NCBI RefSeq assembly: GCF_003574675.1
Contig: NZ_QOAZ01000027.1
Span: 1-50,740 of the forward strand
Reading direction: 5' to 3'
DNA length: 50,740 nucleotides
Source: Azohydromonas sediminis
GTDB taxonomy: Bacteria; Pseudomonadota; Gammaproteobacteria; Burkholderiales; Burkholderiaceae_C
Positions 26,729 through 35,278 of the stretch are shown one piece after another. How positions within the stretch are numbered: position 1 is the stretch's first letter; the number at the start of each line of letters is the position of its first letter. The position numbers were made by a program, and so were the translations under genes. The notes beneath the pieces are model-generated. The model did not search any database. It saw only the letters and a list, made by a program, of their open reading frames with translations, and was not told where the DNA came from.

Positions 26729-27991
26729 ATGGTTGCCTCCACGCTGTCACCACCGCTGGCGTCGAATCCCGTGCCGTGGCGCGACGATGCGCGCACGATC
26801 GCGCTGGTCGGCGTCGCGCACGGCACCTCGCACTTCTTCCACCTGCTGCTGCCGCCGCTGTTTCCGGCGCTGATCGCCGAGTTCGGCGTCTCGTACTCGC
26901 AGCTCGGCCTGCTGGTGACGCTGTTCTTCGTCATCTCGGGCGTCGGTCAGGCGCTGGCCGGCTTCGTCGTCGACCGCGTCGGCGCGCGACCGGTGCTGTT
27001 CGCCGCGCTGGGCTGCTTCGTGCTCGCGGCGCTGGCCGCTGCGTCGGCGCAGGGCTTCGGCGGGTTGATGCTCGCGGCGGCGCTGGCCGGCCTGGGCAAC
27101 GCGCCGTTCCACCCGGTCGACTTCACGATCCTCAACAAGCGCGTGTCGATGCCGCGGCTGGGGCATGCATTTTCGGTGCACGGCATCACCGGCAGCCTCG
27201 GCTGGGCCGCGGCGCCGGTGTTCCTGATCGGCGTCTCGACGCTGACCGGCTCGTGGCGCTGGGCGCTCGTCGCGGCGGCGGGGTGGGCGCTGGCGGTGCT
27301 GCTGCTGCTCGTGTGGCAGCGCGACGCGCTCGACGACCGCCTCGGGCAGGGCGGGCACGCGAAGCAGGGTGCCGATGCGACGGCCACCGAGCACGTGCTG
27401 GCGTTCCTGCGGCTGCCGTCGGTGTGGCTGTGCTTTTCGTTCTTCTTCTGGTCGACCGTCGCGCTCGCGGCGATCCAGAGCTTCGCCGGGCCGGCGCTCG
27501 GGCGGCTGTACGGGCTGCCGCTGGAGGTCACCGCCTTCGTCGTCACCGGCTACATGCTCGCCAGTGCCGCGGGCATGCTGCTCGGCGGCTTCGTCGCCGT
27601 GCGCGCCCGCCGGCTCGAGTCGGCGATCGCCGCGGCGATGCTTGCCAGCGCCACGGCGCTGTTGCTGGCCGGCAGCGGCTGGCTGCCAGGGGCGCTGGCG
27701 GCCGCGCTGGCGGCGCTGTCTGGGCTGGGCACCGGGCTCGCCGGCCCGTCGCGCGACATGCTGATCAAGCGCGCGACGCCGCCCGGGGCCACCGGTCGGG
27801 TCTATGGGACGGTGTACTCGGGGCTGGACGCCGGTTTCGCGGTCGGTGCGCCGGTGTTCGGCGCGCTGCTCGACCGGGGCCTGGCCGGCGGCGTGTTCGC
27901 CGGTGCGGCGCTCGCGCTGGTGCTGGGCGTGGTGTCGGCTGCCGTCGTCGGCCTGCACCTGCGCCGCCGGGCTGTCCTGGGGGTGGCGTGA
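26729..27991 (+). CDS. MFS transporter
   Basis: A 420-residue inner-membrane protein of the major facilitator superfamily with about 12 hydrophobic segments in two halves. The MFS motif A-like loop between helices 2 and 3 reads [40 protein letters not shown] in helix 1-2 is like the fosmidomycin-resistance/YcaD-like and oxalate-type groups. The long central loop is near residue 200-225. The next gene, a thiamine-diphosphate enzyme, overlaps its stop by 4 bases (GTGA), so the transporter may import that enzyme's substrate or export its product. Substrate unknown. Confidence 0.85.
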   Translation: MVASTLSPPLASNPVPWRDDARTIALVGVAHGTSHFFHLLLPPLFPALIAEFGVSYSQLGLLVTLFFVISGVGQALAGFVVDRVGARPVLFAALGCFVLAALAAASAQGFGGLMLAAALAGLGNAPFHPVDFTILNKRVSMPRLGHAFSVHGITGSLGWAAAPVFLIGVSTLTGSWRWALVAAAGWALAVLLLLVWQRDALDDRLGQGGHAKQGADATATEHVLAFLRLPSVWLCFSFFFWSTVALAAIQSFAGPALGRLYGLPLEVTAFVVTGYMLASAAGMLLGGFVAVRARRLESAIAAAMLASATALLLAGSGWLPGALAAALAALSGLGTGLAGPSRDMLIKRATPPGATGRVYGTVYSGLDAGFAVGAPVFGALLDRGLAGGVFAGAALALVLGVVSAAVVGLHLRRRAVLGVA

Positions 27992-29688
27992 GCGTGCCGC
28001 GGCTGGCGGGGCACGCGCTCGTCGAGGCGCTCGTCGCGCAGGGCGTCGACACCGCGTTCGGCGTGCCCGGCGAGAGTTACCTCGCCGTGCTCGACGGGTT
28101 TCACGAACACCGCGAGCGCATCCGCTTCGTCGCCTGCCGCCACGAGGGCGGTGCGGCGTTCATGGCCGAGACGCAGGGCAAGCTCACCGGACGCCCGGGC
28201 GTGTGCTTCGTCACGCGCGGGCCCGGCGCGACGAACGCGGCGATCGGCGTGCACACCGCGTTCCAGGACTCGACGCCGATGGTGCTGTTCGTCGGCCAGG
28301 TCGCGTCGGACCAGCGCGACCGCGAGGCGTTCCAGGAGGTCGACTACCGCCAGATGTTCGGCCCCGGCACGCTCGGGCTGGCCAAGTGGGCGGCCGAAGT
28401 GCACAGCGCCGAGCGGCTGCCCGAATACGTCGCGCGCGCGTTCCACACCGCGCTGCAGGGGCGCCCCGGGCCGGTGGTGCTCGCGCTGCCCGAGGACATG
28501 CTCACCGCCACCACCACAGCGGCGGTGCTGCCGCGCGTCGAGCCGGCGCAGGCGTGGCCGGCGCCGGGCGCGCTGCGCGCGCTGCGCGAGCGGCTGCTCG
28601 CAGCGCAGCGGCCGTTCATGATCGTCGGTGGCAGCGGCTGGACCGCCGAGAGCGCGCAGGCGCTGCAGCGCTTCGCCGCGAACTGGCAGCTGCCGGTGGG
28701 CTGCGCGTTCCGCTTCCAGGACACGTTCGACAACCGCCACCCGCAGTACGCCGGCGACGTCGGCATCGGCATCGGCCCGGCGCTCGCGCAGCGCATCCGC
28801 GACGCCGATCTCGTGCTCGCCGTCGGCGCGCGGCTCGGCGAGATGACGACCGGCGGCTACACGTTGCTCGAGGCGCCGCGTCCGGCGCAGACGCTGGTGC
28901 ACCTGCACCCCGGTGCCGAGGAACTCGGCCGCGTCTATGCCGCCGACTTGCTGCTGCAGTGCTCGCTGGCCCAGGCGGGCAAGGCGCTCGAGACGCTCGC
29001 CGCGCCGCCCACGCTGCCGTGGCGTGCGTGGACCGAGGCCGCCGCGGCCGACGCGGCGCGCAACCGCGAGCACACGCCGGTCGAGCCGCTCGATCTGGCC
29101 GTCGTCGTCAAGACGATCGAGCGCCTCGCGCCGGAGGACACCGTCTACACCAACGGCGCCGGCAACTACAGCGGCTGGCTGCACCGCTTCCTGCGCTACC
29201 GCGGGCTGCAGCACCACGGCCGCACGCAACTGGCGCCGACCTCGGGCGCGATGGGCTACGGGCTGCCGGCCGCGGTCGCGGCGAGCCTGCTGCAGCCGCA
29301 GCGCACGGTCGTCAACCTCGCCGGCGACGGCGACTTCCTGATGACAGGGCAGGAGCTGGCCACGGCGGTGGCGCACGGCGCGACGAAACTCGTGAGCATC
29401 GTCGTCGACAACGGCTCGTACGGCACGATCCGCATGCACCAAGAGCGCGAGTACCCCGGCCGCGTCAGCGGCAGTGCGCTCGTCAACCCCGACTTCGTCG
29501 CGCTCGCGCGCGCCTATGGCTGGCATGCGGCGCGCGTCGAGCGCACCGCCGAGTTCGAGCCGGCGTTCGCGCAGGCGCTGGCCGCCGGGCGGCCGACGCT
29601 GCTGCACCTGCAGCTCGATGCCGACGTCATCACGTCGCGCACGACGCTCTCGGCGATCCGCGACGCGGCGTTGCGCCGGCAGGGCTGA
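27988..29688 (+). CDS. thiamine-diphosphate-dependent enzyme (acetolactate synthase-like)
   Basis: A 566-residue enzyme with the three-domain layout of acetolactate synthase and its relatives. The catalytic glutamate is E53 in CRHEGGAAFMAE; the ThDP-binding motif is GDGDFLMTGQELATAVAHG with the NGSYGTI end of the pocket. GTG 27988 overlaps the MFS gene stop; a GTG two codons later is also possible. No separate regulatory subunit (IlvN) is adjacent, and branched-chain amino acid genes are absent, so it is probably not the biosynthetic AHAS. Related possibilities are a catabolic acetolactate synthase, a 2-oxoacid decarboxylase, or an oxalyl/sulfoacetaldehyde-type enzyme. Confidence 0.85.
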   Translation: MSVPRLAGHALVEALVAQGVDTAFGVPGESYLAVLDGFHEHRERIRFVACRHEGGAAFMAETQGKLTGRPGVCFVTRGPGATNAAIGVHTAFQDSTPMVLFVGQVASDQRDREAFQEVDYRQMFGPGTLGLAKWAAEVHSAERLPEYVARAFHTALQGRPGPVVLALPEDMLTATTTAAVLPRVEPAQAWPAPGALRALRERLLAAQRPFMIVGGSGWTAESAQALQRFAANWQLPVGCAFRFQDTFDNRHPQYAGDVGIGIGPALAQRIRDADLVLAVGARLGEMTTGGYTLLEAPRPAQTLVHLHPGAEELGRVYAADLLLQCSLAQAGKALETLAAPPTLPWRAWTEAAAADAARNREHTPVEPLDLAVVVKTIERLAPEDTVYTNGAGNYSGWLHRFLRYRGLQHHGRTQLAPTSGAMGYGLPAAVAASLLQPQRTVVNLAGDGDFLMTGQELATAVAHGATKLVSIVVDNGSYGTIRMHQEREYPGRVSGSALVNPDFVALARAYGWHAARVERTAEFEPAFAQALAAGRPTLLHLQLDADVITSRTTLSAIRDAALRRQG

Positions 29689-29784
29689 GGCTGCGCGACC
29701 GCGCGACGCCGGCACCGCCTTCGTCGCGCCGACGCGGCTGTTCTCGTCCGCGCCGCTGCGGAGCCCCGGCGCGGTCGCACTCGT

Positions 29785-30732
29785 CTACGGGCGTGACCGC
29801 CGCCGCGCCGCCGGTGCGCCGGCCACCAGCAGCACGACGCCGGCCAGCACGACGGCGGCCGCGGCCCACTCGCCGGCGCTGACCACCTCGCCATCGACGG
29901 CCACGCCCAGCGCCAGCGCGATCACCGGGTTGACGTAGCTGTAGCTCGACGCGAGCGCGGCCGAGCTGCGCTCGAGCAGCACCATGTAGGCCGTGAACGC
30001 GAGCAGCGTCGACGCGACGACGAGGTAGGCCCAGCTCGCCGCCGAGCGCGCGTCGGGCGGCCACTGCACACGCTCGCCGACCGCCCACGACATCGCCAGC
30101 AGCAGCACGCCGCCGGCCAGCATCTGGCTCGCGTAGCCGGCCGCGCCCGGCGCGAGTGCGGCGGCGCGCAGCGCCCGCGGCGGCCCCTGGCGCGCCCACA
30201 CCGAGCCGAGCGACCAGGCCGCGCAGGCGACGACGATCGCCGCGAGCCCCGACGGCGACGCGCAGAAGCCCTGGCCAGAGGCCAGCAGCAGCACGCCGCC
30301 CAGGCCGAGCGCGATGCCCAGCATCTCGGCGCCGCCGGGCCGCTCGCCGTAGGGCCACTGGCCGAGCGCGACGAGCGCCGGCACGACGGCGATGAACGCG
30401 ACCACCAGCCCGGACGCGACCTCGGTCTGTGCGAGCGCCGTGAACCCGTAGCCGCCGCCGATCATCAGCGCACCGAGCACCGCGGCGGCGCGCCACTGCG
30501 CCGCGTCGGGCCAGCGCGCCCCGCGCCATGCGGCCCATGCGCCGAGCAGCAGCGCTGCCGCGACGAAGCGCGTGCCCATCTGGAAGAACGGCGGCAGGCT
30601 CACCAGCGCCCACTTGATCGCGAGGTACGACGTGCCCCAGATGACCCACGTGGCGGCCAGGCACGCGACGACGAGCGGGGACAGCGAGGCAGTCACCGGC
30701 GGCGCCGCCGGGTTCGAACTCGATGCGGCCAT
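29785..30732 (-). CDS. EamA/DMT-family transporter
   Basis: A 315-residue inner-membrane protein with ten predicted helices in two EamA repeats. Typical pieces are [28 protein letters not shown]-like sequence in helix 1-2 (residues about 29-56), [24 protein letters not shown] in the first repeat, and [21 protein letters not shown] in the second. Family members export amino acids or other metabolites. It is convergent with the ThDP gene and diverges from rraA over 62 bases. The ligand is not predictable. Confidence 0.87.
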   Translation of the reverse strand: MAASSSNPAAPPVTASLSPLVVACLAATWVIWGTSYLAIKWALVSLPPFFQMGTRFVAAALLLGAWAAWRGARWPDAAQWRAAAVLGALMIGGGYGFTALAQTEVASGLVVAFIAVVPALVALGQWPYGERPGGAEMLGIALGLGGVLLLASGQGFCASPSGLAAIVVACAAWSLGSVWARQGPPRALRAAALAPGAAGYASQMLAGGVLLLAMSWAVGERVQWPPDARSAASWAYLVVASTLLAFTAYMVLLERSSAALASSYSYVNPVIALALGVAVDGEVVSAGEWAAAAVVLAGVVLLVAGAPAARRRSRP

Positions 30733-30794
30733 CGCGGCATCGTAGCGTGCGGCATTGCATACTCGGCCCCGACCTGGCTGACCCTTTCGTTGCG

Positions 30795-31289
30795 ATGACT
30801 GCCGACGTTCCCCCCACCTGCGACCTGTGCGACGCCCACAAGGGCGACACCAGCGGCGCTTTGCGCGTGCTGCCGCCCGTCTTCCGCGACTTCGGCGGCG
30901 TCAGCGCGTTCGCCGGACCGGTGTCGACGGTGCGCTGCTTCGAGGACAACTCGCTCGTCAAGGCCGCGCTCGACGAGCCGGGCGACGGGCGCGTGCTCGT
31001 CGTCGCCGGCGGCGGCTCGCTGCGCCGTGCGCTGGTGGGCGGCAACCTCGCATCGGCGGCGGCGCGCAACGGCTGGGCCGGCGTCGTCGTCGACGGCTGC
31101 GTGCGCGACGTCGCCGAGCTCGCGCAGTGCACGGTGGGCATCCGCGCGCTGGCGCCGATGCCGCTGCCCACCGACAAGCGCGGCGAGGGTCAGCGCGACG
31201 TGCCGGTGCAGGTGCAGGGGGTGTGGATCCGCCCCGGCGAGCGCCTCGTGGCCGACGCCGACGGCATCGTCGTGCTGCCCGCGGGCTGA
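30795..31289 (+). CDS. rraA: RraA family protein
   Basis: A 164-residue member of the RraA family (regulator of RNase E activity A; 4-hydroxy-4-methyl-2-oxoglutarate aldolase fold). It shows [11 protein letters not shown] at the start, the phosphate/substrate-binding segment [21 protein letters not shown], and the conserved [14 protein letters not shown] motif with the Arg-Asp pair used for metal and oxaloacetate binding in aldolases. The family can inhibit RNase E or act as an HMG/oxaloacetate aldolase; sequence alone does not decide which. The ATG at 30795 gives the normal start. A hypothetical gene follows by 10 bases. Confidence 0.85.
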   Translation: MTADVPPTCDLCDAHKGDTSGALRVLPPVFRDFGGVSAFAGPVSTVRCFEDNSLVKAALDEPGDGRVLVVAGGGSLRRALVGGNLASAAARNGWAGVVVDGCVRDVAELAQCTVGIRALAPMPLPTDKRGEGQRDVPVQVQGVWIRPGERLVADADGIVVLPAG

Positions 31290-31299
31290 GGGGCGGCGC

Positions 31300-31818
31300 A
31301 TGGCGGGCGCGGACTGGACCGTGGTGCCGTCGACGCCCGAGGAGATCGAGGCCGTCGCGCGCCACTGCCGCAGGCTCGTCACGAAGCGCGCGCTGCTGGC
31401 GGCCGGCGTCGCGGTGGTGCCGATTCCGGGCCTCGACTGGGTGACCGACGTCGGCGTGCTCGTCAAGGTGATCCCGCAGATCAACGAGGCCTTCGGCCTG
31501 ACGCCCGAGCAGATCGAGCGGCTGGCGCCCGACCGCCGCGTCGTCGTCTACAAGGCGATCTCGGCCGGCGGCGGCCTGCTCGTCGGGCGTCTGGTCACGC
31601 GCGAGCTGGTGATGCAGCTGCTGCGGCTGGTCGGGGTGCGACTGACGGCGCAGCAGGCGGCGAAAGTCGTGCCGCTGGCCGGGCAGGCGGTGTCGGCGGC
31701 GCTGACGTTCTCGGCGCTGAAGTTCGTCTGCGAACAGCACATCCGCCAGTGCATGGCGGTCGCACGGCAGCTGCAGCTGCCCGCCCCCGTCGGGCAGGCC
31801 GAGCGTGTCGATGCATGA
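31300..31818 (+). CDS. DUF697/EcsC-like membrane-associated protein
   Basis: A 172-residue protein with a short N-terminal helix, a hydrophobic stretch ALLAAGVAVVPIPGLDWVTD near residues 31-50, then VGVLVKVIPQINEAFGL, and a second hydrophobic region near residues 117-140. The PIPGLDWxTD...IxxxFG layout is that of DUF697-like proteins. It lies 10 bases after rraA in the same direction and ends 25 bases before the tRNA-Pro gene. Function is unknown. Confidence 0.7.
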   Translation: MAGADWTVVPSTPEEIEAVARHCRRLVTKRALLAAGVAVVPIPGLDWVTDVGVLVKVIPQINEAFGLTPEQIERLAPDRRVVVYKAISAGGGLLVGRLVTRELVMQLLRLVGVRLTAQQAAKVVPLAGQAVSAALTFSALKFVCEQHIRQCMAVARQLQLPAPVGQAERVDA

Positions 31819-31827
31819 CCTCGTCGC

Positions 31828-31833
31828 TACAAT
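31828..31833 (+). promoter_or_regulatory. -10 element of the tRNA-Pro promoter
   Basis: TACAAT lies 10 bases upstream of the mature 5' end of the tRNA, as expected for a tRNA promoter. The -35 region, which overlaps the end of the preceding gene, is a poor match (about 31805-31810). Confidence 0.5.
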
Positions 31834-31843
31834 GGCTTGACAT

Positions 31844-31920
31844 CGGGGTGTAGCGCAGCCTGGTAGCGCAACTGCTTTGGGAGCAGTGGGTCGGATGTTC
31901 GAATCATCTCACCCCGACCA
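31844..31920 (+). tRNA. tRNA-Pro (anticodon TGG)
   Basis: A 77-base tRNA with encoded 3' CCA. The acceptor stem pairs CGGGGTG with the CACCCCG near the end. The anticodon stem-loop ACTGC-TTTGGGA-GCAGT shows the anticodon TGG (31878-31880). The T-arm loop reads GTTCGAATC. It is followed after 49 bases by an ArsR-type regulator gene with no terminator in between, so the two may share a transcript that ends at the terminator near 32367. Confidence 0.97.
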
Positions 31921-31969
31921 TGAGCGAGCGACGAGGGACGGGCCGCAGGGCGCCGAGGGGCACGATGCG

Positions 31970-32335
31970 ATGAACGACGCTGCTGCCGAGTTGAACGAGC
32001 TGGAGGGGCTGTTCGAGAAGGTCTCGGGTTACTTCTCGCTGCTGTCCGAGCCGATGCGGCTGAAGATCCTGCACGTGCTGTGCAACACGGAGCTCAGCGT
32101 CGGCGAGATCGTCGACGCGCTCGGTGCGACACAGGCCAACGTCTCGCGCCACCTGAACCTGATGCACCGCGCCGGCGTGCTGTCGCGGCGCAAGGACGGC
32201 AACCTGGTGTACTACACGGTGTGCGACGACGAGGCGGTGCAGCTGTGTCGCACCGTGTCGGTGAACATGGCCAGCACGCCGGAGCCGCCGGTCAAGCGCG
32301 CCAGCGTGCGGCGTTTCATGCAGAAGGCGACGTGA
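31970..32335 (+). CDS. ArsR-family regulator, SqrR/BigR/SoxR-like
   Basis: A 121-residue winged-helix repressor of the ArsR/SmtB family. The DNA-binding part reads LRLKILHVLCNTELSVGEIV-like sequence (residues about 30-48) followed by the recognition helix ATQANVSRHLNLMHRAGV. Cysteines at 38 (VLCNTE) and 93 (VQLCRT) match the pair used by sulfide/persulfide-responsive relatives (SqrR, BigR, SoxR of sox operons); C85 is an extra one. The start is ATG 31970. It lies directly upstream of soxC, separated by a terminator and an operator-like palindrome, so repression of the sox genes relieved by sulfane sulfur is likely but inferred. Confidence 0.88.
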   Translation: MNDAAAELNELEGLFEKVSGYFSLLSEPMRLKILHVLCNTELSVGEIVDALGATQANVSRHLNLMHRAGVLSRRKDGNLVYYTVCDDEAVQLCRTVSVNMASTPEPPVKRASVRRFMQKAT

Positions 32336-32366
32336 GCGCGGTGCGCTGACGCCGCACTGACGTCCG

Positions 32367-32394
32367 ACACCCGGGTTTATCCCGGGTGTTTTCT
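32367..32394 (+). terminator. rho-independent terminator after the regulator gene
   Basis: A perfect 9-bp stem (ACACCCGGG / CCCGGGTGT, 5-base loop TTTAT) is followed by TTTCT. It ends the tRNA-Pro/regulator transcript and makes a separate soxC promoter necessary. Confidence 0.88.
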
Positions 32395-32403
32395 GGCAAA
32401 CTG

Positions 32404-32421
32404 TATGCGTCAATACGCATA
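32404..32421. promoter_or_regulatory. soxC: candidate operator of the sox operon
   Basis: A perfect inverted repeat TATGCGT-CAAT-ACGCATA lies between the terminator and the soxC ribosome binding site (GGAAGGA). It is 25 bases before the soxC ATG and overlaps the most likely -10 region (CATATA, 32418-32423). This size and symmetry suit a dimeric ArsR-type repressor such as the one encoded just upstream. Confidence 0.6.
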
Positions 32422-32445
32422 TACGGAAAGAGCGGAAGGACAACC

Positions 32446-33795
32446 ATGACGGGCATTCCTTCGTTCCCTGGGCGTCTGCGCAAGGCGCCGGAGAACTTCG
32501 TCAGCCGCGAGCTCAAGCTGGCCGTCGACAAGCACGGCCTCGACAGCGAGCGCCGCGGCTTCCTGCGCAAGAGCTTTGCCGCTGCCGCAGCGTCGATGGC
32601 CGCTGGCGGCGCGCTGGCGCAACCCAAGGGCGAGGATGCGATCCTCAAGCTGCCCGAGCACACGACCGGGCTGGGTCAGCCGGTGGCCGCGCGCGGCTAC
32701 GGCGTGCCGTCGAAGTACGAGGCGGGCCTGCAGCGCCGCGAGAGCCCGGGGCTGACGCGCGTGAGCCAGGCCAGCGTGTCGTTCTGCCCGCTGCAGGGCC
32801 TGTTCGGCATCATCACGCCCAGCGGCCTGCACTTCGAGCGTCACCACCAGGGCTGGTGGGACATCGACCCGACCAAGCACCGGCTGATGATCAACGGGCT
32901 CGTGAAGACGCCGCTCGTGTTCACGGTCGACGAGATCATGCGCCTGACCCCGGTCAGCCGCATCCACTTCATCGAGTGCGGCGCGAACACCGCGATGGAG
33001 TGGGGCAACGTCGCGGTGCCGACGGTGCAGTACACGCACGGCATGCTCAGCTGCAGCGAGTTCACCGGTGTGCCGCTGCGCGACCTGCTCGACATGGCCG
33101 GTGCCGACTACAAGAAGGGCCGCTACGTGCTCGCCGAGGGCGCCGACGGCTCGTCGATGACGCGCACGATCCCGATGGAACTCGTCGAGTCGGGCGAGGT
33201 GCTCGTGGCCTACGGCCAGAACGGCGAGATGCTGCGCCCCGAGAACGGCTATCCGCTGCGGCTGGTCGTGCCGGGCGTGCAGGGCGTGAGCTGGGTCAAG
33301 TACCTGCGCCGCATCGAGGTCGGCGACGAGAAGTACGCGACCAAGGACGAGGCGGTCCACTACATCGACCTGATGCCCGACGGCCTGCACCGCCAGTACA
33401 GCGGCATCCAGGAGTGCAAGTCGGTGATCACGACGCCCTCGGGCGGGCAGATCCTGCTCGACAAGGGCTTCCACAACATCACCGGCCTCGCGTGGTCGGG
33501 CCGCGGCAAGATCACGCGCGTCGACGTCTCGGTCGACGGCGGGCGCAACTGGCGCACCGCGCGGCTCGAGGGGCCGGTGCACAGCAAGGCGCTGACGCGC
33601 TTCAACATCGACTGGGTGTGGGACGGCAAACCGGCGATCCTGCAGTCGCGCGCGATCGACGAGACGAACTACGTGCAGCCGACCTACAAGCAGCTGCGCG
33701 CGGTGCGCGGCACGCGGTCGATCTACCACAACAACGCAATCCAGTCGTGGCTGGTGTCCGAGTCGGGCGAGGTGAGCAATGTCCAGGTTTCGTAA
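32446..33795 (+). CDS. soxC: sulfite dehydrogenase (sulfane dehydrogenase) subunit SoxC
   Basis: A 449-residue molybdopterin subunit of Sox(CD)2, which removes six electrons from the sulfane sulfur bound to SoxY in the periplasm. A Tat signal is visible: ERRGFLRKSF (R36, R37) followed by an alanine-rich region and a cleavage site near ALAQ (residue 59). The Mo-ligating cysteine is C178 in the sulfite oxidase-type motif HFIECGAN. The C-terminal Mo-co dimerisation domain follows (GKITRVDVSVDGGRNW). Its 3' end overlaps soxD by 17 bases. Presence of SoxCD predicts complete oxidation of thiosulfate to sulfate without stored sulfur. Confidence 0.95.
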   Translation: MTGIPSFPGRLRKAPENFVSRELKLAVDKHGLDSERRGFLRKSFAAAAASMAAGGALAQPKGEDAILKLPEHTTGLGQPVAARGYGVPSKYEAGLQRRESPGLTRVSQASVSFCPLQGLFGIITPSGLHFERHHQGWWDIDPTKHRLMINGLVKTPLVFTVDEIMRLTPVSRIHFIECGANTAMEWGNVAVPTVQYTHGMLSCSEFTGVPLRDLLDMAGADYKKGRYVLAEGADGSSMTRTIPMELVESGEVLVAYGQNGEMLRPENGYPLRLVVPGVQGVSWVKYLRRIEVGDEKYATKDEAVHYIDLMPDGLHRQYSGIQECKSVITTPSGGQILLDKGFHNITGLAWSGRGKITRVDVSVDGGRNWRTARLEGPVHSKALTRFNIDWVWDGKPAILQSRAIDETNYVQPTYKQLRAVRGTRSIYHNNAIQSWLVSESGEVSNVQVS

Positions 33796-34837
33796 GGCCG
33801 TCCTGATCGGGGCGCTCGCCGCCGCGTGCGGCACGGTGTGGGCGCAGAAGCTGCCGCCCGGGCTCGGGCGCGTCGCGACGCCCGACGAGGTGAAGGCGTG
33901 GGACATCGACGTGCGCCCCGACTTCAAGGGACTGCCGCCGGGCTCGGGGTCGGTCGCCAAGGGCATGGAGGTGTGGGAAGGCAAGTGCGCCTCGTGCCAC
34001 GGCGTGTTCGGCGAGTCGAACGAGGTGTTTACGCCGATCGTCGGCGGGACCACCGCCGAGGACATCAAGACCGGGCGGGTGAAAGGCCTCGTCCACGGCG
34101 AAGGCCGCACGACGCTGATGAAGGTCGCCACGCTGTCGACGCTGTGGGACTACATCAACCGAGCGATGCCGTGGAACGCGCCGAAGAGCCTGACCACCGA
34201 AGAGGTCTACGCGGTGGTGGCGTACATCCTGCACCTCGGCGACATCGTGCCCGACAACTTCGTGCTGTCGGACCAGAACATCCGCGACGTGCAGAACCGC
34301 ATGCCCAACCGCAACGGCATGACGACGAACCACGGCATGTGGCTACCCAATGGCAAGCCCGACGTGCGCAACACGGCGTGCATGAAGAACTGCGAGGTCG
34401 ACGTCGCGAAGGTGTCGTCGCACCTGCCCGATTTCGCACGCGACGCACACGGCAACCTGATCGAGCAGAACCGCCCGGTCGGGCCGGTGCGTGGCATCGA
34501 CGTGACGAAGCCACCTGGCGCGCGGCCATCGTCGGCCGCGCCGGCACCGGCCGTCGTCGCCGCCGCGCCGGCGGCCGCCACGGTGTCGGGCCTCGAGCTC
34601 GCCAAGGCGCAGGGCTGCACGGCGTGCCATGGCGTCAACAACAAGATCGTCGGACCGGGCTTCAGCGAGATCGCGGCCAAGTACCGCGGGCGCGCCGACG
34701 CCGAGGCCTACCTCGCCGGCAAGGTGCGTGCCGGTGGCAGCGGTGTGTGGGGTGCGGTGCCGATGCCCCCGCAGGCGCAGCTGAAGGACGACGAAGTGAA
34801 CGCATTGGCGAAGTGGATCGCCGGCGGCGCGAAGTGA
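33779..34837 (+). CDS. soxD: dihaem cytochrome c SoxD
   Basis: A 352-residue periplasmic cytochrome c subunit of the sulfane dehydrogenase. Residues 1-22 are a signal peptide (VLIGALAAACGTVWAQ). Haem sites are CASCH (C70, C73, H74) and CTACH (C280, C283, H284). The C-terminal domain carries the likely axial Met in VPMPP (M329). An Ala/Pro linker (about 245-268) joins the two haem domains. The start is ATG 33779 inside the soxC end, with a GAGGTGAG ribosome binding site, so it is translationally coupled. The C-terminal domain closely resembles the stand-alone cytochrome encoded next. Confidence 0.95.
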   Translation: MSRFRKAVLIGALAAACGTVWAQKLPPGLGRVATPDEVKAWDIDVRPDFKGLPPGSGSVAKGMEVWEGKCASCHGVFGESNEVFTPIVGGTTAEDIKTGRVKGLVHGEGRTTLMKVATLSTLWDYINRAMPWNAPKSLTTEEVYAVVAYILHLGDIVPDNFVLSDQNIRDVQNRMPNRNGMTTNHGMWLPNGKPDVRNTACMKNCEVDVAKVSSHLPDFARDAHGNLIEQNRPVGPVRGIDVTKPPGARPSSAAPAPAVVAAAPAAATVSGLELAKAQGCTACHGVNNKIVGPGFSEIAAKYRGRADAEAYLAGKVRAGGSGVWGAVPMPPQAQLKDDEVNALAKWIAGGAK

Positions 34838-34905
34838 CATTGCCCCGCCGTCGGATACCACTTGCCGTACGATTCGGCCCCCTTCATACTTCCCCAGGAG
34901 ATCCA

Positions 34906-35253
34906 ATGTTGCCAACCCTGCGACTGTGCGCGCCGGCCGTTGTGGGCCTGGTGGCTCTGATGGCCCTGCCGACCGCACATGCCGTGGACGCCGCCAAGGC
35001 GACCGAGCTGGCCAAGGCGAAGGCCTGCATGAGCTGCCACGCCGTCGACCGCAAGCTGGTCGGGCCCGCCTACAAGGACGTGGCGGAGAAATACAAAGCC
35101 GACAAGGAAGCCCCCGCCAAGTTGGCGCAGAAGATCCTGAAGGGTGGCAGTGGCGTTTGGGGGCCGGTGCCGATGCCGGCCACCGCCGGACTGGCTGAGA
35201 ATGACGCCCTGCTGCTCGCGCAGTGGGTGCTGGCCGGCGCGCCGTCCAAGTGA
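34906..35253 (+). CDS. class I cytochrome c within the sox operon
   Basis: A 115-residue exported monohaem cytochrome c. The signal peptide ends near AHAVDA (residues about 1-26). The haem site is CMSCH and the axial methionine is in GPVPMPATAG. It resembles cytochromes c551/c552 and strongly resembles the second haem domain of SoxD next door. It is likely the electron acceptor for Sox proteins, passing electrons to the respiratory chain. The AGGAG ribosome binding site precedes ATG 34906. It lies 68 bases after soxD and 25 bases before soxY. Confidence 0.92.
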   Translation: MLPTLRLCAPAVVGLVALMALPTAHAVDAAKATELAKAKACMSCHAVDRKLVGPAYKDVAEKYKADKEAPAKLAQKILKGGSGVWGPVPMPATAGLAENDALLLAQWVLAGAPSK

Positions 35254-35278
35254 CGAACCGACATTGAAGGAGATCGAT

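Noticed and set aside
27988-29688. ThDP enzyme as IlvB (biosynthetic acetolactate synthase)
   Set aside because: No IlvN small subunit or ilvC nearby and coupling to a transporter; kept as a general acetolactate-synthase-like enzyme.
34862-34890. TTGCCG - 17 bases - CATACT upstream of the small sox cytochrome, promoter-like
   Set aside because: A start about 7 bases after the -10 would fall on the ribosome binding site, leaving no usable leader; the gene is more likely read from the soxCD transcript.
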